A stretch of 64,000 nt of DNA from Branchiostoma floridae (taxonomy: Eukaryota > Chordata > Leptocardii > Amphioxiformes > Branchiostomatidae): assembly GCF_000003815.2 (NCBI RefSeq), contig NC_049993.1, positions 5,671,686 through 5,735,685 on the forward strand. Direction: 5' to 3'. Positions within the stretch are counted from its first letter, which is position 1. The number at the start of each line of letters is the position of its first letter. Below are positions 32,064-44,900 of the stretch, piece after piece. The notes beneath the pieces were generated by a model, which saw only the letters and a program-made list of their open reading frames with translations, had not been told where the DNA came from and ran no database searches. The position numbers and the translations under genes are program-made.

Positions 32064-32404
32064 CTAAAGCCTGGGGCACAACCCGCCGTACGTGCAATTT
32101 GTCCGTACGCTTTTTTGTGGAGGCCACGTTCGCCACGTATTTCTGAAAACGTTCAGTCTGTACATGGCAGGTGCGTCGCCCGTACTGGCACTTACGGAGG
32201 GCGATTCCGCAGCCCGAACGCAGAGAAAGTTCTGCATGCACTTAAATTTCTACGGCTTGTCTGCGTGCTCCCAAATCCGTGGGAATCGCCAGGTGTTCGT
32301 ACGGAGATGGTACTTACCACTTACGGATACCAAAAGATTGCCCACGTTTTGGCACGTAGACAGCACGCACTTGCAAGTACGGCGGGTTGTGCCCCTAGCT
32401 TTAG
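32064..32404. mobile_element. 341-bp MITE
   Basis: The inverted ends share CTAAAGC, GGGGCACAACCCGCCGTAC and its complement. Inside are several CGTACG-type short palindromes. No coding potential. It is followed within 15 bp by another inverted-repeat element. Confidence 0.75.
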
Positions 32405-32418
32405 TTAGACTAACGTTA

Positions 32419-32596
32419 CATTTCCAACCCGGGGCCCGACCGGGCTGTTTGCGGAAACATAGAAAATAGAAGGGTATAAAAGTATACACAAATAATGCCG
32501 ACGACTATTCTCTTTACGTCTTGTGTTGTTTGGTATCTTTTAAATCAATACTTTTCGTTCCCGAAAGCTGCCCGGCCGGGCCCCGGTTTGGAAATG
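32419..32596. mobile_element. 178-bp MITE with GC-rich inverted ends
   Basis: CATTTCCAACCCGGGGCCCG at the left matches the complement of the right end (CGGGCCCCGGTTTGGAAATG) with one mismatch. The AT-rich core contains TATAAAAGTATACAC. Confidence 0.75.
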
Positions 32597-34769
32597 TGAA
32601 GTAGGCCTAACAAGAGATAAGAAGAGACATAGTATCTTATTTCTTACAATTATTTATTCTACTTAAACTTTAATGTTTTTCTGATAAAACATTTTCATGA
32701 CTTAAGCTGTATTCTTAGATACAATTTCTCCCCAATTTGAGCAATATAAATGGAGAAATGATACTATTGATAAGTATATTTCAAACTTACAAGATTGCAT
32801 CTATATATTTTCAGACCATAAAACACTTTCCCATGGGATCTTTTGTTTTTCACATTGTCACATCTCTACTGTAACTGCGGAAGTTTGTCGCAGTGTTTTG
32901 TCTCCTAACGTTACATATGCATACCTCCAAACAAACTGTATGTGGACTACACAAAGACTGTAATTATCGCACACCGTTGCGGATTGCGCGGTGTTTTTCC
33001 GTGTTTTTTATCACATTTTTCACACCAAATGGCGGACGCACCTTGATCCAACGCGGTACCTTTGAGCCGAGCGATATTACAATAGCTATTCTAATCAGGG
33101 TGGTAATGAGTTATCCATTGTTCTACCTCACCAGGTGAGATCATTACTTTCTTTAATACCTGCCGAGAACAGCGTGTGACTTTCTCTTTCTTTACTTTTC
33201 TTATCTATTTTTGAGTGTCATGTATTTCCACGTGGCACAGAATAAGGACAAAATGTATAGCGCTATACACTAATATGATATACACGTAGGTAGAAACATG
33301 CAAGAATACCACTTTAACTTAATTTACCGACACAAGTACAACTGACTAACTTCCGTCAACACGTTTAGCTTACGGGTATCGATCGTAGAATATAGAACGT
33401 AGAACTAATTGAACAGCTCTACATCATAGTACATGTCTCATTTTCTACTCTTCATTCTTTAAGTTGTGATTTGCTAATGTCGATCGTTGGACATTCTTTA
33501 CAGTTTAAATGTGTCAGCTATCACAACATCGGTGGAATGCATTTCCTTGGTCACATGGTTTTATTCGACCTTCTCCAGTCCAGATATCTATTTGTTCATC
33601 AACACGCTCAAACACGATGGGCCTCGGGCTAGGACAACGCGAACACCGCATCCAACCCGAGGTCAGAAACTAATATCTATGAGACTATTTCTATTCTCAA
33701 ACATATCTTCTCTTAGGCCATCTTAGGACTAAAACGACACCACATCGTCAATACATTACATTACATCATAATGTTTCATTGAAACCTGCAAATTGATAAT
33801 TCGAAGAATGACTACATTGGTAACATCTTCTTCAAACTTTGCTCTTGCCACTCGGCGTCCTGTTGGCCAAACTTGGTACTGCAGCACAACTTTTTCTTTG
33901 TAATTTTTTTCTTGGACATGCTATGGTAATGATTATTTGGTGGTACAATGATATGACTCTAATACATGTGATATATCATATATAGCGGGTGGAATATTAA
34001 TTTTGAAGATACCAATCATGGGCAGAAGTGCATTCCTTCCTTCATGGTAAATAAAAGGAATTTCATACATAAGTAGGCTACAAAAGCTCAAAATGTAACA
34101 TGAATATTTGAAGTCTCCGGAGTCTTGTTGGATTTAGATCCCGCTCCCCGGTGTGTGTGAAAATGTGAAAAGTAAGATTTTCTGCAATCCCATTGTTCTA
34201 AAACAATGGGTCAACCTCAGGTGAACACAGGTAACGTACCGGGACACCTGGCGGATTTGCGACCACCTACCTGTGAAGATCTGCTAACACATAGCGAAAT
34301 CTGCATGTCAAATCTATTGTAAGTATTGTACTTTTGGGAAACACTGGGGAAATCTGTTTGTGTAACAATTCTTCTCGGCTTCACACATCTCCGTAAACCC
34401 CATAATGACAGGATACAGAGAAAATCGTACGGTTCTGTGAAAATTGGTAAATGAAAAACGTTGTCCTGGATGCTTTGAAGAAAAGAATGCCTTTGTGCTT
34501 TTAAAAAGAATGCAGCAAAAAATAATGTTGACATAAGAGTGACAAAAGAATAACAAATGCACTATATCATCATTTCATGCATGCATTGTTGAATCTGGCG
34601 CAAAAAAGGCAAATATTATTAATCTAAAAATATCCATTCAGATTAATATCTGTAACTTATTTTGAACAAGTTCATGTCGTTTTTATCGTATTTCCTGCAA
34701 CGGTGAACAATGCGAAAGTAAGTCCCCTAGTTTTCGGTAGCCGTGCAAAATAACCCGCCCCTAAGAAGA

Positions 34770-34980
34770 TAAGATTGGTCAGCAGCAGATGAAACTTAGA
34801 ACTTAACAGCTTGTTTTATTTCGCATTTAGAAAGATAGCCCCCTTCGGTTACCGTATACATCATTCTCTGGAAAGTTTGTGGTCATATGATAAGTCGGTA
34901 ACAGAAGGGGGCTATCTTTCCAAATGCGAAATAAAACAAGCTGTTAGGTTCTTAGTTTCATCTGCTGCTGACCAATCTTA
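34770..34980. repeat. 211-bp foldback element
   Basis: TAAGATTGGTCAGCAGCAGA and its complement are the outer ends. Pairing continues over about 90 bp per arm through AACAGCTTGTTTTATTTCGC and GATAGCCCCCTTC. Confidence 0.85.
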
Positions 34981-35640
34981 TTTAACCTCATTGTGCTGAC
35001 TAACACATTCACACGTAACACTACCACGTGCAAAGACCCCATAGTAAATATTCAAAGTAATGTAACGTTACCTATCTCAATACATTGAACCCATAAATAA
35101 TACAAAAAAAAAAACATTTTCGTTTCATCCTTGATAGTGTTCATGGATTCTTGGTGCAAATTTCCTATGTGTACCAAATTTCCCCACCAAATACGAAATT
35201 TTTAAACCGTGGTTTAGAAAATAGCCGTTGTTCAAACCGTACTTGCAAAAGAAGCCACGTGCCCAGGTACGACAAATGAGACAGAAAAGAGCATCAGATT
35301 CGGACACCCAGCAAACGTTTGGGAAACTGTTTGATTCAGTGTTTGATTAAGCAACATTGGCACAGAACTCAGTATAAGTAGTCAAATGTGGTAAAGTTTT
35401 AAGTTGTTCTTGCTTAAATACACAAACGTGACATGTAGTGGTAGTCTACAATACACACCGGTACGCGGGTGTATAAAGGAACGACCCGACAAATGTCGGT
35501 ACCTATGTCGGCAAAGCGTCCTTTGTTCTTCAGATAACACCGAAACGCGCGGTATAACCACAGTTACAGCAATGCTTGATCAATTGTTTGTACTGTAAAA
35601 TTGTTGTTTTTATAACATAACATTCTAAATGCAAACGTTA

Positions 35641-36109
35641 TCAGCCAAAATGATGCAAGACTTGATATGTTGTCATCTTTAACCACTATGTTCATGCAGG
35701 GTATCTTACCATTTGACCCAAGACACACCACTGAAAATATTGTATGTTCAACTCTACTTAGGGGAAATGCACTCTTATCTCCCATTGAAAATTGTCTTTT
35801 ATTTGATGTTGTATTCAAGTTCATCCAACAGACAGGTCGTTTTTAGTTTTAGTTGATTATATAGCCTTATTTGATTATTCCTTAGTAAGTTTGTAAACCA
35901 GCTGCACGTTCACTCTGTTACTTGATTCCTTGTTTATGTTGACGTCGTTATCATTATCTTTTGACTACTAGTATGTTATTTAGTGTTCGTTATTTTGTAT
36001 GTGTGTCCTTATTTTTGTCATGTGTAAGAGGAGAAGACTCAGATAAGCAACTTTGCTTTTTGTTAAAGCCTCGTTAAATAAATGTGAATAAAAAAAATCA
36101 GCCAAAATG
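35641..36109 (+). mobile_element. 5'-truncated LINE insertion with 12-bp target-site duplication
   Basis: TCAGCCAAAATG occurs at 35641-35652 and again at 36098-36109, directly after a short A-run. Between them, a plus-strand open frame of about 63 codons (starting ARLDMLSSL, ending FKFIQQTGRF and a stop near 35847) resembles the far C terminus of LINE reverse transcriptases. About 250 bp of 3' UTR follow, ending AAATAAATGTGAATAAAAA. The target-site duplication with a poly(A)-like tail is the signature of target-primed reverse transcription. Confidence 0.8.
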
Positions 36110-37837
36110 GTCAAAGTACTAAGTCAAATTATACTTATCTTAGGACAAAGATAACTAGCCTAAGGCAACAGCAAGTAAATTTGAGTGGGCAAAGAATCAT
36201 GTTGACAATCTCCGAAGGGGAAGATTTCAGTGACCACGTTCTAATAGCACTAGAACGTTCCAATGCTGAGTTCGATATTCAACAAAAACACCCTTATTCA
36301 CATGTCGCCGTAGCCGTGTTACTGTTAGATTTGGTCCGGGAGTGTGGGGACTTGTAGAGGCGACGATAGTATAACTTTAATTGCTAACTTTCAAATCCTC
36401 TCAACTGAAACGATAATTCCTTTTTCTTCAGTAAACTGAATATCTGTCGTCACTGGTTTACTAGCTGAAGTTTCCTCATCACTGGAAAACTAGTGACGAT
36501 AAATATTCCCCACTGGTAAGCCAGTGACGACGCGACTTCATCACTGGAAACCGAGTGATGAGAAATTTACCCGTGACCTCGGTAGTTTTTAGTAGGTAGT
36601 TTTGCTTATCTAACGTAGACATAAGTCAACAAAAACTAGATATGAGAGTATCTATGAGACGTGCAAGAAAAGATGGTGAAATACAGAATGGAGGAAAGAA
36701 ATACCATCTTCTAAACTTCAGAGTTTCTTACATCTCCTACCCTATTCTATTCAAAATTTCATGAGTAACTTTTGCACCAGTTGTTATTTTGTTTATACTT
36801 ACACCATCAAAATGCCATATCGACATTCATTGCTTCGTTTAGTGCATTTCTCTAGCTATTTTAGTCTTTAGAATCTAGGAGATGTAAGAAACTCTGAAAG
36901 AAGGACACATTCTAATACCTGATGTCATGCACGAATGAACACTTTATGAACGAAGTACTAGTATGTATTCTTCTTTATATTTCAAAGAAAGGAGACACTT
37001 GATATCATGCGTGTATACGCATATGAAGTATATTGTATATGATATATAATAGTATACAGTATTTGATTAGTCTTTCAGGTTTCAGTGTTCCACATCCATT
37101 TACACACTTGTGCAAGTTGTGGCTGTGTGTGCATTTAGCTCTTTGAAAATGAATACGCAATAAAGATTATTGTTATTGAGAGAATCTCATAGTCAATCAA
37201 AGGAACGATCAAAATGTCAGAGTACAGCAAGGACGTTCTCTATATAATGTCCTTTAGTACAGGAAGCACTTCAACGGTTCATGGTATCTGGGAATATGAT
37301 AGTTTGATATTTTCTGTAAACATACAGCGATGGTACTGATTTCCTTTGTTCTAAAGAAAGGAAGGAAGAAAGGAAAGACGGAAGGAAGAAAAGTTACGCT
37401 TGGCGTCTTAATGCAACTTTTGAAAACTTTCAAACGCGGCGCCACAAATGGATTGTAAACGCAGTCTGTAATTATTGATATAACATAGACGTTATACAAA
37501 TATAACACAGAAAAATTCTCAAGTAAAGAACAAAGGATTTGGCTTGGCTTGATATCCTACTCGGCGTTTTATCGCCTTAAACAAGCTTGATTTGTCTAAG
37601 AACCTTTAGAATCTTCCGCTATAAGCGGCTTGTGAGTGCAGTCTTTCAGTGTTGATATAACATGCAGTTTGTACCGCAAAAGAGAGACCGACCAAACATT
37701 TGAAAAATGAACAAAGGATTTGGCTTGTTGTCATGTTTGGTTCTGTTTGACTAGGGACCCGCCGTCGGCAAAAGGCGACTTGTCGGACCGGTCGGACCGC
37801 CGGTATCTCTTGGGGCGCTCCTCGGGAACATCTGCCG

Positions 37838-37904
37838 CACGTGGCGCCGATACTTTCCGCCTTTGTTATTCAATCACTTTTGTCGGGAAAATTGGCCATA
37901 AAAA
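37838..37904 (+). promoter_or_regulatory. Candidate core promoter of the zinc-finger gene (copy 1)
   Basis: A palindromic E-box CACGTG (37838-37843) and a TATA-like CATAAAAA (around 37898-37904) lie about 170 and 105 bases upstream of the ATG at 38008. Both are kept in the inverted copy (around 48600-48670). Their role is inferred from position and conservation only. Confidence 0.4.
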
Positions 37905-38007
37905 CGCCCCACGTCTTCTGTCCGCACTCACTTTTCTCCAGACTTCCACCGAGAGCGTGCCGACTTCTTCCCGACTTCAGTTCCACACGTCTTTGTTTGT
38001 TGACGAC

Positions 38008-38919
38008 ATGGAGAGAGCAGCCGACAGTCCCCGCCCCGCTGGCTACGCCGGGTCTCGTGCCGAGTGGGTCCTGAAGAGAGCCAACGACTTCGACACCAAG
38101 GCGCGCTCGTTCCGCTGTGGTGGGTGCGAGCGGCCGGCGGCCTGGGTCTGCCTGGACCCGGTCTGCGTGTCCTACAACCGCGACAGAGTGGTACCGCTGT
38201 GTGACAACTGCGACAAGCGGTGCCACCCGACCTCCAGCCCGGCCATGCACAGCCACCGCCGCCTGGGAGTCGTCCTGTACATCTCCATGCTGATGCTGCA
38301 CCGCTACCAGAAGGTCGTCGGTCTCGTCATGACGGCTTCTCCCGACAACAGCCGCCCGTCCACCCCCGTCTCCACCCGCCCCGACGAGGTCACCTCCACC
38401 CAGTCTCCGACCAGCTCGGGACGACTGACACCTCCTCCCGTCTTGTCACCGCCCGAGTCGCCGGTGTCATCCCTCCCGCCCAGCCCTGACAGCTCCGTGA
38501 GCAGCACGAAGAGGAAGCGGCGCAGCGACGACATCACCACCGAGCCCGCCGCCAAGGTGAGCCGCTCCAGTCCAGACCGCTCGGGCCGCTTCTCCCTTGC
38601 CGCCGACCTGCGGCCCATCCACGAGTCGTACGGCCGGATCCTGAAACGTCTGAGAGCGGACCGGTCCCTGTCCGTCTCCGAGGCCTGTATGCACGAACCT
38701 TTCGGCAAGCTGACCGTCAGAAACTACGCCGCCATCGCCGAGCTGAAGATCGTGGATGCCACACTGTACACCTCCGTGCTGGACAGCTACATGCGGCGGG
38801 GCGACGGGAGCGGCACGCTGTCGGGGTTCGAGCGGGAGTGTCGGCAGGTGTTGTCCGGGTGCGTCCGACAGGTGGCAACCATGAGAACCAGGAGAGAACT
38901 CTTGTCCTGCTCTCAGTAA
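38008..38919 (+). CDS. Intronless B-box-like zinc-finger protein, copy 1 (303 aa)
   Basis: I chose the ATG at 38008 (MERAADSPRP) over the longer frame from 37720. The inverted copy has indels just upstream of this Met but none after it, and the diverged copy at 28-29 kb also starts here. Residues 37-83 have cysteines and histidines at C37, C40, C48, C53, C65, C68, C72/H73, H81 and H83, which fits a B-box-type zinc finger. A hydrophobic stretch LGVVLYISMLML follows. Residues ~110-185 are Ser/Pro-rich and probably disordered, with a basic TKRKRR that could be a nuclear signal. The conserved C-terminal block (HESYGRILKRL, VRNYAAIAELKIVD) faintly resembles the C-terminal region of CCDC106-like proteins. 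That resemblance is from memory and weak. Role unknown. No intron, GC-rich codons, convergent with copy 2. Confidence 0.75.
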   Translation: MERAADSPRPAGYAGSRAEWVLKRANDFDTKARSFRCGGCERPAAWVCLDPVCVSYNRDRVVPLCDNCDKRCHPTSSPAMHSHRRLGVVLYISMLMLHRYQKVVGLVMTASPDNSRPSTPVSTRPDEVTSTQSPTSSGRLTPPPVLSPPESPVSSLPPSPDSSVSSTKRKRRSDDITTEPAAKVSRSSPDRSGRFSLAADLRPIHESYGRILKRLRADRSLSVSEACMHEPFGKLTVRNYAAIAELKIVDATLYTSVLDSYMRRGDGSGTLSGFERECRQVLSGCVRQVATMRTRRELLSCSQ

Positions 38920-38925
38920 AGACTC

Positions 38926-41900
38926 GGGCCACAGACTTTTAAAAGCGTAACGCAACAGATGTACATAAGATAAACAAGACTGTTGTAACTGGCGTATGTT
39001 TAATCTGTATGCAAAATCTGTACCGCCTTTCTTTGATTTGTCATACAGCGCTTGTATACGTCGTTATGTTTTGTTGTATATAATGTATATATCAATATGA
39101 TATCCACTTGTCACATGCTGATGTCACTTGTCACATTATGTTACATATTGTTTGTTGGTTCGTCTATATATATATATGGAATTCAGACCGCTTGACCAGT
39201 ATGCAAGGCTCACACCTGTCTTCGTTTTGAGAATTAAAAAAATGACACCTCATTTCACTGTCTTGGTTGCATTTCTGCCAAATGTTTAGTTACAGCAGCA
39301 ATCGTCCGAATAGGCTATATAGACTAGAGTAGTACGTCAATAGGGACAGCAGCCCAAATGCATATACCGTAGAGATCGTATCAATGATATGATAGGTTAA
39401 TCGCGGTGGCCCATTAAACTCCTCAGCCGGCAAAACTCATTCCTAAGCTAATGATATTATCTTATGCCACGAGGGTACGTCGTGTGTTACGCCGAAGGGC
39501 GGTTATACAGAGGTGACCAGTACAAATTTAGGTCGTCAAACGCTTTGGTCTGTGGGGCATATGTTCCTCGCCAAAGCTAATACTAGTATACTAGTACCAA
39601 AACGAAATTCTAATCGCAGCAAAGTTTAAGACTCAAACGTAGACTTGGAGGGCGGTTGGCATGTTACATCATAGAAAGAAGAAAGGTTATAACATCTCAG
39701 GTTAGAACTCAAGCACATTCTGTGTCGCTCGGATACTGTCAGAAATAGAACATACTAGTATCGTATGAACTAATAATAGTATATCATATAGTAATGAATT
39801 GAACGGAAGTTTTCCACACGTTATTGTTGTACGGCTATTCAAGTCCCGTATAGACCCCGCCCGGGTGGCCACTGATACCTGTAGTTATCACCCTGTGTGA
39901 GAGTTTAATTGTGGGTTCTAATTCCCCTTACAAAATGCGCCCCTCCCCTGACATACACGACGTACAGTGTGGGACGTCGAAATTGGTATTGGTCAAGGAG
40001 CTGTTAATCATGATCATCACATAACCATATGACGTTGGCAAACGAGAAGGCTCTAATTGATTCATAACCACCAGTTACAATTGCTTCATGATTGACGTTT
40101 CGCTCACATTCGACGGTTATAGGAACCTACCATACCTTATGACATCGTATGCAAGGGCGGTTCAATAATCCTACAATATCATCATGGTAACTAATGCTTA
40201 TTGAAACTCCCATATGGAAATACAAAATATTTCCTGTAAAAGTTCAGCTTAACTTTCAACAGCACAAGTAATATTGTATGGTACGCTCTGAACTTTTTGC
40301 TTTCAAGTCTGTTGTCTTGAATCCAGTTTTGTTAGCTTTACTTCGGAGAGCGACCGTTGGAAGCCAACAGGATTCCACCAGACTATTAAACCTTCCTCCT
40401 CAAAAATGGTCTTTATCATATTCGCTCCTAACAACTCAACTCCAAGCTGGTTCAGTCAGAAGGGGTGACCATTCTACGTCCATGGTACAACGGATTTTCA
40501 CTTTCAGGAACAAGCAGCGTTTTCCACGCTGCATTGTTTCCACCGTTACTTTCAAAATGGCTCCCCACAGTCCCACACAAATGTCGTCATCATTACGTCA
40601 TTATACCACAGCTATTATCGCCTCTTTTTCAGCTTCTCTTCAGGACGTTTTGTTTAGATTTTCGTGTATTTTATCACATTTTTCGCACCCAATAGTCCAA
40701 AGCCCTTGATGTAGCGGCGGGCGTTTTGGCGGCACCAAAGACAAAGGCATGACGGTAATGACGTATCTATTGTTTTACCTGCCCAAGTGAGCTTTCCCGC
40801 CGTTTGACGCTGTGTGTGGTTTAGTTCGCTACTAATACATCCTTACAAGGATAGAATTGATCTTTTCATATGCAGTTTCCTTTTCATATGGATTAAGTTG
40901 AATGCCATTGTTATCTGTATAGTTCCAAACATTAAGTTTAAAATTCAGTTGCATCCCACAAGTACCAGTCAGTGATTGACCCCTTGCTCCTCACCGCTGT
41001 ATCAGCCTTCAAAAATCTTGAAATAGACAAAACCACATCACATAAGGGACGTTACATTTCCTCTGTGCAGTTTTCTTTCAAATCATGGAGGTTGAAAGGA
41101 GACATAAAGTGGTCCGCTCCTGCAAAAATAAAACTTGGTAGAAACATACACTGAAAGATTGAAACGGTATGGATTATTTTTCGTACCTACTGAATTACCA
41201 CCTACAGGTCCGAAAGTAGATTTTTCATTCAAGAACAGTAAACAATAGATGCATAATTATCTCACCAGGTGAGATTAGTTCATTGTCTCCCGTATGATAC
41301 CTGCAGTGTCACAGACTGATATCAAACTTAACCCCGACGTCAAGCAACCTTCACATCACACCTGTTCTATTCTCGCGGTACTTTTTGTCATGATGGTGAA
41401 ACAAGTGTTTGTTTTCCCTCTGAGGGTTTCAACAAAAGGATTACTTACCACATTTTCCAGACAGACATGCCGACATTCTATTCTTTTTTATTTTCTTTAT
41501 GTCACCGCATTTTGATGTGTATTTGGTGGGGGTCTTTGGTATTGTATATACATGTAACATGGACTTTGAGCCATAGAAATATTGCAGCTTATAGTATGTC
41601 TACGTAGTGCACTTAGATATTCTGTGATTATGATAAAGTACTAGTATATATTTTGTGACTGTATCAAAGTCACGATGTGTATTACTCATCTCTGTCATTA
41701 AAGAACAGACATACAAACTCTATTGTCACCAACCTGTAAGAATAGGACTGGTAATTATAACGTCTATCGGCACGGCGGGAATATCTGGGCAACTTGGCTT
41801 TGTTAGAAAAATTACCCCGTCAAATGTAAAGAATACACCGTTGATTTGCATGAAAACATTGCGCTAATTGCTGACGGCTAAATTACTCCTAATTGGAAAG

Positions 41901-44900
41901 ACGAAAATGACTTTCATTGCACGGTTCAAGGATCTTCAAGTGAAAACATTCACAATTTCAGTCCGTCAGCAAAACAATAAATAGAAATGATTTATGAGTC
42001 AGAGTAATTTTATCCTCACTGTACCTTTCATCTTTTGTGATGACGATGAAACTATTGTTGTTTTCCTTTCATGAAATTTCAACAAAAGGCATATTTTTCA
42101 TCCCAGACCAAGCCCAGACCAAGGAGCTTTTGTTGTTGCCAATGTACACTGTGAACGTGATAACCGTCTGTAATCATTCCTAAACAATTCAGGAATGAAA
42201 ATACTTTCCATCAATCTATGGAAGATAAAGTTTCATTGACGCAACAAAAAAGAAAGCAACTTTCGCACAACAACAACCAAGAAGGTTCATGCATTGTTAC
42301 ACGTTGGAGGTTCGAGCATAGTTACATGAACCAAGAAGGACCGCTTTGCATAAGTCATACAAAATCCTGTTTTAGGAACATGCGTTTATAGGAAGGCTAT
42401 GGCTTGTTTTCGGTTCGTGTACGTGTGTATGAGGACTCATGAACTACATGTATTACCAAGAGTTTGTGCTTTGTTTGCCTACAAGAACAGTAAACAATAT
42501 ATTCATAACTATTAGTATCTCATCAGTCGTGATTAGTTCATTCTCCCCTGTATGATACCTACATGTCACAAACCGGACAACTTTCCACACTTCTTTTTTC
42601 AATCTCCTTGTTCACGACGTGAGACTTCACATCATACTTGTTCTGTCATGATGGTGAAACAAGTGTTTGTTTTACCCCTGAAGATCTCAACAAAAGGATT
42701 AGTTGCCACATTTTCCAGACAGACACGCCGACATTCCACCTTTTCTTTTCTTTATGTCACCGCATTTTGATGTGTATTGTTGATTGGGTCTCTGGCATTA
42801 TATATACATATAACAAGGAGTTTGCGGTATAGAAATATTCCAACGTAGTATATCTACGTAGTGTTCTTAAATATTCTGCGATTATGACAAAGTCTATATT
42901 TTGTGATACAAATGTAGTAGTGAAGTCACGATGTGTATTGCTCTTCAGAGAAGAGACATACAAACTCCATTGTCACCAACCTGTAAGAATAGGACTGGTA
43001 ATTATAACGTCTATCGGCACGGCGGGAATATTTGTGCAACTTGGCTTTGTTAGAAAAATTACCCCGTCAAATGTAAAGAAAACATCGTTGATTTGCATGA
43101 AATCTTCGTGATAATTGCTGACGTCTAAATTACTCCTAATTGGAAAAAAAGAAAATTGCTTTCATTGTAAAGTTCATGAAACTTTGAAGTGAACGCATAC
43201 ACATTTTTCTTAAAGAAAGCAGGGGAAACAACAAATACTAGTATCAATATTCCACGACTAGCTCAAACTGTAGTCTGTTGAAAGTTTCAAGAGACTGGCT
43301 ATAGACAGATTCCAATGGACTCGATGTCATGAATAAATGTATCTTCATGTGACAACTCTCACATTACAAAAATAGCTTAATTCATGAAACACTGATTTGT
43401 TACTAGAAAGGTTTTTGAAACTCGTGATCAGCCCCAGCTGATTGTAACAACATATCACAGACTTACTCAAGCACATATTAGCCTTTACTCCTTGGTACTC
43501 AAGCACATATTAGCCTTTATTCCTTGGTAAGTGCAATTCTAGGACTTACCAGTATTTTGAATATTTGTTTTGTAGTTTGAAGTTCATTGTGCGAAAGTCG
43601 CTTTCCTTTTCGTTCTGTCAAGAAAACAGGTGTGACATATAGCAAATTATTTCCAAACCTTTGAAAACTCAACGAAATCGACATGTTCAATTAATCTTTA
43701 AAATAAAAAAAACATATTTCAATCAACTTGTCTTGCGGTATAGGCTTTCCACCAATCTGCTGTAGAACATACTAGTATTTGATAATTACCACGTTCTTAT
43801 AGAATAGATATATGTGATATGGAAGGACCCGTAAAATCTTACAGTGATTGAAAAACGTTCAATACACGACAGCATCGATAAATATTGTATTGAGGACATT
43901 ATATAAAGAGGAGTATACGATGTCCCTCGTTTCCACGTATTTTCATACAGTATTGTACACGTATCTGGCCCAGTGGATCTAGCTAGCCTTGGATCTAGAA
44001 GTGAGCCTAAACGGTCTAAAATTGATGTATATCACTAATGTAGGAATATTTCATGGTTGTGGAATATTGATATTTATTGTTCGATGGATTGCAGTGTTTT
44101 CATTGCGTTTTCTTCAAGGAACCGCGAATGTAATAAAAAGAATAGAATGTCGGCATGTCTGTCTGGAATAGCCTGACTAAAATCGCGCCCCTAGCGGCCG
44201 GCCCTACGATAGAGGGGGTCATTAAGCCCAGCCGGCGAGAGCTTGTGTAAACACAGGCTATGTCTGGAAAATGTGGTAAGTAATCCTTTTGTTGAGATCT
44301 TCAGAGGTAAAACAAACACTTTTTCACCATCTTAACAAAAAGTAGCGCAGGAAATAACAGGTGTGAAGTGAAGTTTGACCAAGGAGGTGTCCTCTTTTCA
44401 ACCTCCGTGGTTTGACGTCAGAGTGAAGAAAGTGTAGAAAGTTGTCCGGGTCTATGGCCTGCATGTATCGTACAGGGGAGAGTATCGGTAAAGATAACAG
44501 ACGGTCACCACGCTCACAATGTACATTGGCAACAACGGCGAATGCCAGTATGTCTGGGACATATGGAAAATATGACTTTTGTTGACAAATTATGAAAAGA
44601 AAACCAAGACTTGTTTCATCATCCTCACAAAAAATGTAAGGCACCGCGAGGATAAAACAGGTGTGATTTGATGTACTTTACTCCCAAACATTTGCTTATT
44701 TTGCTGATGACCTGAAATGTATTCAGCATGTGTCACTTTCCAAGAAATTGTGAATGCTTTTACTTCACGTTTCTTGAACCTTGTAACGAAAGCAATTTTT
44801 GTCTTTCCAATTAGGAGCAATTTAGACGTCAGTTATTAGCGCAATGTTTACATGCAAATCTTTGATTTTAAGAATCCCTCAAAGATACAACATGCATATA

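Larger units (their letters stand above)
29028..37455. other. Gene-poor region dense in SINE, LINE and MITE copies
   Basis: Apart from the elements listed separately I see no gene. A block at 36430-36560 contains several short related CACTGG/CTAGTGA units in both orientations. A GGAA-rich simple repeat lies near 37356-37391, and a LINE-like GCAATAAAGATTATT end near 37140. Part of 32920-33150 resembles the repeat at 40660-40830 (TTTTATCACATTTTT, CACCAGGTGAGATCA). Confidence 0.5.

Noticed and set aside
36430-36560. Possible tandem regulatory repeats (CACTGG/CTAGTGA units)
   Set aside because: Units are short and irregular; could be a degraded MITE. Noted in the region entry but not called separately.
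37870-38955. Overlapping minus-strand frames in the zinc-finger gene
   Set aside because: GC-rich coding DNA gives open antisense frames; the sense frame is the one conserved in three copies.
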